From CAYNEO01 sp964396245 (GTDB lineage: Bacteria > Zixibacteria > MSB-5A5 > GN15 > FEB-12), in the NCBI GenBank assembly GCA_964396245.1, contig CAYNEO010000062.1, positions 1 to 20,806 of the forward strand: 20,806 nucleotides of DNA, written 5' to 3'. The translations under genes and the position numbers were made by a program. Below are positions 6,549 through 13,436 of the stretch, in pieces; within the stretch, counting starts at the first letter, position 1, and each line of letters begins with the position of its first letter. The notes beneath the pieces are model-generated. The model searched no databases, was not told where the DNA came from, and saw only the letters and a program-made list of their open reading frames with translations.

Positions 6549-8078
6549 ATGGTCAAGAGAGCTGCCATCATATTGCTGATGGTGTCGCTGATAATCGTAC
6601 CCAACGTATTTTCGAGAGACAGCGAACCGACGACAGTTCGACCGCCGGCAGTCGCCGGTATGTTCTATCCGGCTGACAGTTCTCAACTGCGGCAACTGGT
6701 CTCGGACCAACTTGCCGCCGTGCAGGAGTTGCCGGAAATCGACGGCCGGATCATTGCCATCATCGTCCCCCACGCCGGGCTCGTCTATTCCGGGCCCATA
6801 GCCGCCTACAGCTACAAGGCACTGCAGGGCCATGACATCCGTGAGGTAATATTGTGCGGGCCTTCCCATAAATATCGATTTAAGGGACTTTCGGTATACG
6901 GCCCCGGTGTTGCGTGGAAGACGCCGCTCGGTACGGTTGTATCTGACAACAAGCTGTGTGACAAGATGATTGCATATGACAGGAATATCAAAGTTGTGCC
7001 TGAAGCCCAGACACAGGAGCACAGTCTCGAGGTACAGCTTCCGTTCCTCCAGACAGTGTTGGATAGCTTCACTATTGTACCGATTGTCGCCGGCAGCCAG
7101 GATAAGGCGGGTACCAAGCTGCTCGCCAACGCTCTGTCATCGCTTGCCCCGGACGAACACACCGTCATGATAGCATCGAGTGACTGGCAGCATTACCGTC
7201 CGGCATCCGTCGGGGGGCATATGGACTCGCTCGGTATGAAATGCCTGCAGGAGCTCGACCCCGACCGTCTTCAGAGATATCTGGCAGAAGGCCGCGTCGA
7301 GGCCTGCGGCGGCGGTCCGGTTGTGGCCGTACTCGAGGCAGCCATAGCGAAAGGGGCCGACAGGGTTAAGATCCTCAAGTATGGTGATTCGGGAGATGCT
7401 TTCGGAGACAAAAGTCAGGTGGTCGGTTATCTGGCCGCCGTTATATATAAATCAAACACCACGGACGCTGGAAATGAATCGAGTGTCAGGGGGTCAAAGA
7501 TGACCGAAATGGAAGCGGAACAGATGGGCATGTTTTCGCTGACCGACAGCGAGAAAAAGGAGCTTCTGACCATTGCACGACAATCGATTGTGGGCTATCT
7601 CGCGGAGGGGAAACTACCAGAATTCACGGTCCCTGAAAATCTGCAGGAGCCCGGCGCGGCGTTTGTGACTCTCACCAAAGGCGGTCACCTTCGGGGGTGC
7701 ATAGGTCACACTGTGGCCGGTATGCCGCTATACCAGACAGTAGCGTCCTGCGCAGTCAGCGCCGCTTTACGCGATCCACGCTTTCCCCCGATACGGGAAG
7801 ATGAGGTGGATTCGCTGCATATCGAGATTTCCGTGCTCACTCCCCTTCAGGAGGTGAAATCGCTCAACGACATCCAGGTGGGTCGCGATGGGCTGATGGT
7901 GGTCAAGGGGCATTATAGCGGACTGCTCCTTCCACAGGTAGCCAGTGACTACGGCTGGGACAAGACGCGGTTTCTCGAGCACACCTGCCAGAAAGCCGGC
8001 TTGCCGAAAGAAGCATACAAATTCTCCGGGACGACAATTTACCGGTTTCAGGCCCTCATTTTTGAGGAGCAGCATTAG
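6549..8078 (+). CDS. Secreted Memo (AmrB)-AMMECR1 (AmrA) fusion protein
   Basis: A 509-residue fusion of the two non-radical-SAM components of the AmmeMemoRadiSam system. Numbering below counts from the upstream GTG at 6543. Residues about 33-302 are a Memo domain, whose fold is related to LigB-type dioxygenases; expected metal-site residues are visible in VPHAG (H77), CGPSHK (H109), SSDWQHY (H217) and ACGGGP (C255). Residues about 330-505 are an AMMECR1 domain with the invariant LRGCIG motif (383-388) and the LRDPRFPP segment. They are joined by a short linker. I start it at ATG 6549, because GAGGTG at 6538-6543 is well placed for it and too close for the GTG. The N-terminus (MVKRAAIILLMVSL, cleavage near VFS) is a Sec-type signal peptide, unusual for proteins usually regarded as cytoplasmic. 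It is transcribed divergently from DUF362-amrS. The biochemical role is unknown. Confidence 0.92.
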   Translation: MVKRAAIILLMVSLIIVPNVFSRDSEPTTVRPPAVAGMFYPADSSQLRQLVSDQLAAVQELPEIDGRIIAIIVPHAGLVYSGPIAAYSYKALQGHDIREVILCGPSHKYRFKGLSVYGPGVAWKTPLGTVVSDNKLCDKMIAYDRNIKVVPEAQTQEHSLEVQLPFLQTVLDSFTIVPIVAGSQDKAGTKLLANALSSLAPDEHTVMIASSDWQHYRPASVGGHMDSLGMKCLQELDPDRLQRYLAEGRVEACGGGPVVAVLEAAIAKGADRVKILKYGDSGDAFGDKSQVVGYLAAVIYKSNTTDAGNESSVRGSKMTEMEAEQMGMFSLTDSEKKELLTIARQSIVGYLAEGKLPEFTVPENLQEPGAAFVTLTKGGHLRGCIGHTVAGMPLYQTVASCAVSAALRDPRFPPIREDEVDSLHIEISVLTPLQEVKSLNDIQVGRDGLMVVKGHYSGLLLPQVASDYGWDKTRFLEHTCQKAGLPKEAYKFSGTTIYRFQALIFEEQH

Positions 8079-8089
8079 CCCTGATTTAA

Positions 8090-9589
8090 TTACAGCCGAT
8101 TCTCGTCTGAGACGAGAGCCCTTAGCCGCCCACCGAGGTCATCGGTCAGCTGTTCCTGAAGCAAACGCCACGACCAGTTTTTGTTTACCGTCGCAGGCTT
8201 GTTCATCCGCGCTTCCTTTCCGAGACCCAGGTAATCCTGCATGGGGATGATCACCTGATTTGCCTCGGACTTCATTGCCAGGCCAATCAGCTCCCAGTGA
8301 ACTTCTTCCGGATCCACTTCGTGTCCCAGATATTCTTCCAGTGACTTCTTCTCTTCTTCGGTCGCGTCGTTTTCATACCATCCCCTGACGGTATTGTTAT
8401 CGTGGGTGCCGGTATACGCGACGCAATTCGGTGTGTAGTTGTGCGGCAAATACGGGTGATCTTCCAGATCTCCATTGAACGCAAACTGCAGCACTTTCAT
8501 CCCGGGGAACCCGTACCGTTTCATGACCTCCCGGACGTCGTCGGTGATCATACCGAGATCCTCGGCTATCATGGGCAAATTCGGGAAACTTTCCAAGAGT
8601 GTGTGGAAGAAATTATCTACCGGGACTTTCACCCAGTGACCCTTGACAGCCGTTTTCGATCCCGCCTTTACCTCCCAGAAAGCAACAAATCCCCGGAAGT
8701 GATCGAGTCGGAATATATCGAACAGGTTGAGATTGTGCTCGATTCGCCAGAGCCACCAGTCGTAATTTCGGTGCCGCAGCTCGCGCCATCGGTATACCGG
8801 GTTGCCCCATAATTGCCCCGTTTTACTGAAATAGTCGGGTGGTACGCCGGCAACAAATTCGGGTCTTCTGTTACCGTTCAGCTTGAAGACGTTGGGACTG
8901 AGCCAGACGTCGGCGCTGTCGTGATTGACATATATGGGCAAATCACCGATCAGACGTATGCCGCGCTCGTTGCAGTATTTCCGAAGTTTGCGCCATTGAC
9001 GATAGAACAGGAATTGATGGAACTGCTGCATGCGGGTCTTGTCCGAAAGATTTTTCCGCCACTGTTGGAGTGCGTTTTCTTCACGATCCCTGACCTCTTT
9101 CGGCCAATCGGCCCAGCCAACATCGCCGAATCGCTCCTTGAGCGCAACAAACAGGCTGCATGGTGTGAGCCAGGAAGAATTGAGTTCACAGAAGCTGTCG
9201 AAGTCTTCATTATCCGCGAGCTTATCGCGATTCTTATCGTATGCCCGCGCCAGCAGCCGGTTTTTCTTTTCAGTTACCGTATCATAATCAACGCTGCCCG
9301 CATTCTTTTCGCGAAGAGGTTCTATGTCCGATTTTTCGAGAAAACCATCCTCCACAAGCAACCGGGGACTGATCAGAAGCGGATTGCCGGCGAAGGCCGA
9401 ATAACTGCTGTATGGCGAATTGTAACTGAAGGTCGAAGTAGGGTTCAACGGGAGGATCTGCCAGTACTTCTGTCCGGCCCTATGCAGGAAGTCTGCAAAT
9501 CGGTATGCCCCCGGTCCCAGATCGCCAATTCCGAATTCCGATGGAAGTGAAGTGATATGAAGTAATGTACCGCAACCGCGTTCGAACAT
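8090..9589 (-). CDS. malQ: 4-alpha-glucanotransferase (amylomaltase, GH77)
   Basis: A 499-residue cytoplasmic enzyme that transfers alpha-1,4-glucan segments between maltodextrins, of normal length for the family. The N-terminal GCGTLLHITSLPS is typical of GH77. The catalytic residues are visible: D296 in FRLDHFRG (nucleophile), E343 in IAEDLG (acid/base) and D397 in YTGTHDNNT. The start ATG has AAGGAG four bases upstream on its strand. It lies 50 bases downstream of glgB on the same strand, so the two probably form one operon for glycogen or maltodextrin remodelling. A 6-base inverted repeat (ACCCGA at 9608-9613 and TCGGGT at 9622-9627) sits in the gap. It converges with the Memo-AMMECR1 gene only 11 bases away, with no terminator visible between them. 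Confidence 0.96.
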   Translation of the reverse strand: MFERGCGTLLHITSLPSEFGIGDLGPGAYRFADFLHRAGQKYWQILPLNPTSTFSYNSPYSSYSAFAGNPLLISPRLLVEDGFLEKSDIEPLREKNAGSVDYDTVTEKKNRLLARAYDKNRDKLADNEDFDSFCELNSSWLTPCSLFVALKERFGDVGWADWPKEVRDREENALQQWRKNLSDKTRMQQFHQFLFYRQWRKLRKYCNERGIRLIGDLPIYVNHDSADVWLSPNVFKLNGNRRPEFVAGVPPDYFSKTGQLWGNPVYRWRELRHRNYDWWLWRIEHNLNLFDIFRLDHFRGFVAFWEVKAGSKTAVKGHWVKVPVDNFFHTLLESFPNLPMIAEDLGMITDDVREVMKRYGFPGMKVLQFAFNGDLEDHPYLPHNYTPNCVAYTGTHDNNTVRGWYENDATEEEKKSLEEYLGHEVDPEEVHWELIGLAMKSEANQVIIPMQDYLGLGKEARMNKPATVNKNWSWRLLQEQLTDDLGGRLRALVSDENRL

Positions 9590-9639
9590 AGCGCTCCTTG
9601 CCGTGTCACCCGAATTCCGTATCGGGTCGACATCTTGTC

Positions 9640-11589
9640 TTATCTGGCGAGCCTCAGAAAAACTGTCGCCAGCGGCGGAAGCGTGAGTACCACGGAAAAC
9701 TCACGTCCGTGGGACGGCACCGGTTCGGCCATCACGCCGCCTTTGTTTCCCATGCCGCTTCCGCCGTAATAAACCGCATCACTATTTAACAACTCTTCCC
9801 AGAAACCGTCACCCGGTACGCCTACGCGATAGTTCTCACGCGGCACCGGTGTGAAATTACAGGCCACCAGGACCGTGTCGGACGGATCACCGCTTTTGCG
9901 CAGGAAGGATATCGTGCTGCTTCCCCAATCGTGGAGATCAAGCCACTCGAAACCGTCGTTGCTGAAGTCTTTCCGATACAACGCCGGCTCGCTTTTCAAC
10001 AATCGATTGATATCTATCACCCAGCGTTGCAGACCCTTGTGAGTATCGTACTCGAGCAGGTGCCAGTCAAGGCTCGTTTCATGGTACCATTCGTTCCACT
10101 GCCCGAATTCGCCTCCCATGAAGAGCAATTTCTTGCCGGGGTGGCCGTACATATACCCGAACAGCGACCGGAGGTTGGCGAATTTCTGCCAGTCATCACC
10201 CGGCATCTTGCCCAGTAGCGAACCCTTACCGTGCACCACTTCGTCGTGTGACAGCGGGAGGACAAAATTCTCATAGAAAGCATACCAGATGCTGAAAGTC
10301 AGTTCATTGTGATGGTATTTGCGGTGAACCGGGTCCTTGGTGATATACACCAGCGTGTCGTGCATCCATCCCATGTTCCATTTCAGGCCGAATCCAAGAC
10401 CGCCAACATACGCCGGCCGCGACACCATGGGCCAGTCGGTGGATTCTTCAGCCACCGTCTGGGTGTCCGGGAACGTTTCATAGGTCATCTCGTTGAACCG
10501 GCGCAGGAACGATATCGCTTCAAGATCTTCGCGTCCGCCATACTGATTGGGGCTCCACTCACCGTCCTTGCGCGAATAGTCGAGATAGAGCATCGATGCG
10601 ACAGCGTCGACGCGCAGGCCGTCCACATGGTATTTTTCCAGCCAGAACAGGGCACTGGAAATAAGAAAATTGCGAACTTCGTTTCGTCCGTGATTGAATA
10701 TATAACTCTTCCAGTCCGGATGGAATCCGCGGCGGGGATCGGCATGCTCATACAGGTGCGTACCGTCGTAGTATGCCAGCCCGTGTTCGTCGGTTGGAAA
10801 GTGCGACGGCACCCAGTCCAGAATAACCCCGATGCCGTGCTGATGAAGATGGTCGACAAGATACATGAAATCCTGCGGAGTCCCGTATCGCGATGTCGGT
10901 GCGAAATACCCGATGGTCTGATAACCCCACGAACCGTAGAAGGGATGTTCCATCACGGGGAGAAACTCCACGTGAGTGAAGCCCATCTGCTGAACGTATT
11001 CCGCGAGAAGCGGGGCCATCTCCCGGTAAGTTAGCGACCGGCTGCCCTCCTCGGGGGAGCGTCGCCACGAACCGAGATGCACCTCGTATATTGACATCGG
11101 CGAGTCGAGCGAGTTGGGGTCCTTGCGCGTTGCCATCCAATCGTTATCACCCCATTCATACGCCAAATCCCAAACGATCGAGCCCGACTTCGGAGGCGTC
11201 TCCCAGTGGAATGCAAATGGATCGCCTTTCTGCGCCCGGTAGTTGTTCTCCTTGGACCGGATGAGATATTTGTAAATCGCCCCGGGAGTAAGGTTCGGGA
11301 TGAACCCTTCCCAGATGCCGGAGCCGTCCCAACGCGGTTTCAATTCGTGTGATGAATCGTTCCAGCCATTGAAATCACCGAGGACTGATACAGATTCCGC
11401 ATTGGGCGCCCACACTCCAAACTGTACTCCGGGAACGCCATCTACAGCAGCGACCTGAGCCCCGAGTTTTTCGAACAGTTTGAAATGATTGCCTTCCTTG
11501 AAGAGATAAATATCGTGCTCGGTCAGCGCGCTTTTGCCGTATAGTACATTATCCGTGGCAGTAATCGATTGGCTTCGGTCCTCGGTCAT
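9640..11589 (-). CDS. glgB: 1,4-alpha-glucan branching enzyme (GH13, with CBM48 domain)
   Basis: A 649-residue glycogen branching enzyme forming alpha-1,6 branch points in the cytoplasm. An N-terminal CBM48-like domain (FGVWAPNAESVSVLGDFNGW) precedes the GH13 barrel. Catalytic residues by family knowledge are D328 in DGLRVDAVAS, a Glu in TVAEESTDW (about 381) and D449 in PLSHDEVVHG. The C-terminal all-beta domain ends normally. I start it at ATG 11589 and not at the upstream in-frame codon at 11643. The 18 extra residues do not look like a branching-enzyme N-terminus, and AGGAG (11601-11605) lies 11 bases before this ATG. It is followed by malQ. No glgA, glgC or glgP is visible in the window. 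Confidence 0.96.
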   Translation of the reverse strand: MTEDRSQSITATDNVLYGKSALTEHDIYLFKEGNHFKLFEKLGAQVAAVDGVPGVQFGVWAPNAESVSVLGDFNGWNDSSHELKPRWDGSGIWEGFIPNLTPGAIYKYLIRSKENNYRAQKGDPFAFHWETPPKSGSIVWDLAYEWGDNDWMATRKDPNSLDSPMSIYEVHLGSWRRSPEEGSRSLTYREMAPLLAEYVQQMGFTHVEFLPVMEHPFYGSWGYQTIGYFAPTSRYGTPQDFMYLVDHLHQHGIGVILDWVPSHFPTDEHGLAYYDGTHLYEHADPRRGFHPDWKSYIFNHGRNEVRNFLISSALFWLEKYHVDGLRVDAVASMLYLDYSRKDGEWSPNQYGGREDLEAISFLRRFNEMTYETFPDTQTVAEESTDWPMVSRPAYVGGLGFGLKWNMGWMHDTLVYITKDPVHRKYHHNELTFSIWYAFYENFVLPLSHDEVVHGKGSLLGKMPGDDWQKFANLRSLFGYMYGHPGKKLLFMGGEFGQWNEWYHETSLDWHLLEYDTHKGLQRWVIDINRLLKSEPALYRKDFSNDGFEWLDLHDWGSSTISFLRKSGDPSDTVLVACNFTPVPRENYRVGVPGDGFWEELLNSDAVYYGGSGMGNKGGVMAEPVPSHGREFSVVLTLPPLATVFLRLAR

Positions 11590-11672
11590 AAGACTAAATT
11601 CTCCTGAGTTCTGTGAACATACGCCGTGTGGCTGTGACCACACTGCATCTCTCTACCCGACCGTTGATTGAC

Positions 11673-11691
11673 ACAGTGTTACAACAGTGTT
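11673..11691. repeat. Tandem ACAGTGTT direct repeats, 11-base period
   Basis: ACAGTGTT occurs at 11673-11680 and again at 11684-11691, about one helical turn apart and 84-100 bases upstream of the glgB start. The spacing suits side-by-side binding of a regulator. No known operator is recognised. Confidence 0.4.
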
Positions 11692-11776
11692 TCGGCTGAA
11701 TTGGTTTCCTCCTTGAGCCTATCGCAATCGTGCGACGGGACTTGTCACACGCGAAGGTGCAAAAACGGTGTATTTC

Positions 11777-11871
11777 AAAGGCCGGCTGCATTCTCTTCTC
11801 AGTAGAGATAGTACCGGTCAGATTCTGTCGAATAACCTCGCGAGAACTGCAGATTGCCCGTGCCGGCCTTT
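11777..11871. repeat. Nested inverted-repeat block, possible structured RNA or cruciform
   Basis: AAAGGCCGGC (11777-11786) is the exact reverse complement of GCCGGCCTTT (11862-11871). Immediately inside, TGCATTCTC (11787-11795) pairs with GAGAA-C-TGCA (11842-11851) with one bulged base. Further inside lie TCTC-AGTA-GAGA (11797-11808) and the palindrome CTCGCGAG (11837-11844). The likely cytochrome promoter lies downstream, so if this is RNA it needs another promoter; otherwise it may act as DNA. Confidence 0.4.
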
Positions 11872-11904
11872 AATCTCGCCGGTGTTCGCCGGCATCAGAC
11901 AGAC

Positions 11905-11933
11905 TTGACATGAGGTGGACCGCAATGTATTTT
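11905..11933 (+). promoter_or_regulatory. Sigma70-type promoter for the cytochrome-porin operon
   Basis: TTGACA (11905-11910), an exact 17-base spacer and TATTTT (11928-11933), with TG immediately before the -10 box. The predicted start near 11940 gives a leader of about 80 bases ending in a strong ribosome site (AAGGAGGG, 12005-12012). Confidence 0.5.
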
Positions 11934-12020
11934 TTGAGCGCACACGAAAATGAACCTGAAAGGCAGGTCTTGATAGAGAGTCTTGTGAAATAATTCACTA
12001 ATTCAAGGAGGGTAGACTCA

Positions 12021-13427
12021 ATGAACCCGCAACCAGACCCCACTACCGACAGGAGGAACAGCTTGCGATTCACTCAATCAGTTCTAGTCCGCGTGCTGAT
12101 AGCCGCGGGAGCACTTTTACTGCTGTCATCTGCCGCGTTCGCAGCCGCCGGCGATGACGCTCTCGGCACGCAATCGTACGACAAATACGACACGCCCGAG
12201 TACTGCGGCGCGTCCTGCCACACGGATTTCTACCGCCAGTGGCAGGATGCCATGATGTCGCAGGCTTACACCCACCACTGGGACGAGATCGAATATTTCA
12301 AACTGGCTGTACCGCACGCCGAAAAAGACTCGATTGTCGCGGGAGTCAAAGCCGGCTGCAACGGGTGCCACGCTCCGCTTTCATTTCTTGCCGGTGATGT
12401 CCCGCCGCCGCGGCCCGAAGAAGGGAGCCGGGCCAATGAGAGCGTTTCCTGCGACGTGTGTCACACAATCACCGGATTTGACGGTGAGATCCCGCACAAT
12501 TTTAACTGGGTATCAGAGCCCGGCAAAGTGAAGTATGGCCCGCGCGGTGATGTCAAATCACCGGCGCATAACACCGTGAAATCGGAATTTCTTACCACCA
12601 CGGAGTTCTGCGGCACCTGTCACAACGAGATGAGCCCGTATGGCGTCTGGGTCAAGTCGACCCAGCTGGAATGGAAAGAGGGACCGTACGCGCAGGATGA
12701 TACCCGTTGCCAGGATTGTCACATGACATATGCGACACTCCAGACCGCATCGATGGGAAAAACCTACGACGATGCAAAGCTTCACCTCTTTCACGGCGCC
12801 CACGTGGATGGCAAAGTGCGCGGGACAGTTGAATTGAAAATATATCCGGATATTAAACAGGTTGTCCCGGGAGAGCCGGTCAAGTTTACGGTCGCGCTCT
12901 TCAACCAGAAAACCGGTCACAAATTCCCCACCGGCTCGGTGGAGGATAGGATAGTCTGGTTGCACGTTGAAGGCAAAGACGCCGCCGGGAATGTGTATCA
13001 TCTGCCGGTCGACAAGAAGGGTTTCGAGGGCGAAGAGTATACCATCGGCGATTCCGTGCTGGCCTATCAGGATATGGGCATCGCCCTGGATGATCCGAAC
13101 TTCGAGGGTGTGCAAAGAGACGGTATCCCGGTCGGTGATCGGATTTTTCGAATGCCGTACTTTGACCCGCAAGGACGCATGACGATCCAGCAATGGAACA
13201 CGAAATCGCTGGGAGTCGACTATCGGATTGGCCCGCGACAGACCCGGATTGAGACGTTTACGTTCAACGTTCCCTATGAGGCCAAGCCGGGTCCGATGAC
13301 CGTTACGGCCACTCTCAATTACCAGAAACTGGTCGGACCGGTAGCCGAGTTTCTCGAGGTCCCGGACGACGAGGCGCGAATTGTAGTCGTCAATGATCAC
13401 TCTACAACCGTCGAGGTTCTGCCATAG
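12021..13427 (+). CDS. Exported multiheme c-type cytochrome (four CXXCH plus one CX3CH)
   Basis: A 468-residue periplasmic cytochrome with a hydrophobic signal sequence (about residues 17-41, cleavage near AFA). Canonical heme sites are C113-H117, C144-H148, C197-H201 and C230-H234. A fifth site, YCGASCH (C62-H67), has three residues between the cysteines. Many further histidines (85, 86, 99, 160, 183, 255, 258, 261) could be axial ligands. The C-terminal half (about 268-468) has no cysteine-histidine motifs and looks like beta-rich domains. The layout resembles cytochrome c554-type multiheme proteins; the substrate is unknown. Two starts are credible: ATG 12021 with AAGGAGGG eight bases upstream, and TTG 12063 with AGGAGG (12051-12056) six bases upstream, which gives a more compact signal peptide. 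It precedes the porin gene by 9 bases, so the two are one operon. Confidence 0.88.
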   Translation: MNPQPDPTTDRRNSLRFTQSVLVRVLIAAGALLLLSSAAFAAAGDDALGTQSYDKYDTPEYCGASCHTDFYRQWQDAMMSQAYTHHWDEIEYFKLAVPHAEKDSIVAGVKAGCNGCHAPLSFLAGDVPPPRPEEGSRANESVSCDVCHTITGFDGEIPHNFNWVSEPGKVKYGPRGDVKSPAHNTVKSEFLTTTEFCGTCHNEMSPYGVWVKSTQLEWKEGPYAQDDTRCQDCHMTYATLQTASMGKTYDDAKLHLFHGAHVDGKVRGTVELKIYPDIKQVVPGEPVKFTVALFNQKTGHKFPTGSVEDRIVWLHVEGKDAAGNVYHLPVDKKGFEGEEYTIGDSVLAYQDMGIALDDPNFEGVQRDGIPVGDRIFRMPYFDPQGRMTIQQWNTKSLGVDYRIGPRQTRIETFTFNVPYEAKPGPMTVTATLNYQKLVGPVAEFLEVPDDEARIVVVNDHSTTVEVLP

Positions 13428-13436
13428 GAGGCGCAC

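Larger units (their letters stand above)
11590..12020. other. Divergent intergenic region between glgB and the cytochrome gene
   Basis: A spacer of about 430 bases without a convincing gene; short open frames here lack family resemblance and good starts. It holds the glgB ribosome site, two direct copies of ACAGTGTT, a nested inverted-repeat block, a small GC-rich hairpin (GCCGG 11878-11882 with CCGGC 11889-11893) and a promoter with a perfect -35 box before the cytochrome operon. Confidence 0.6.

Noticed and set aside
8813..9550. 245-codon open frame on the plus strand opposite malQ
   Set aside because: Antisense shadow of a well-defined GH77 gene; no domain, and composition follows the malQ codon pattern.
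10309..11034. 241-codon open frame on the plus strand opposite glgB
   Set aside because: Antisense shadow of the branching enzyme gene, with no family resemblance.
11590..11643. Upstream extension of glgB to 11643
   Set aside because: The 18 added residues do not resemble branching-enzyme N-termini, and a ribosome site (AGGAG) precedes the internal ATG at 11589.
11740..11830. Possible c-di-GMP (GEMM-I) riboswitch before the cytochrome operon
   Set aside because: Fragments such as ACGCGAAGG and CAAAGGCC recall the motif, but the conserved order and tetraloop-receptor pattern are not there, and the likely promoter lies downstream.
12558..13436. 292-codon open frame on the minus strand opposite the cytochrome gene
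   Set aside because: It lies fully antisense to a clear multiheme cytochrome gene, and its translation shows no recognisable domain or sensible start.
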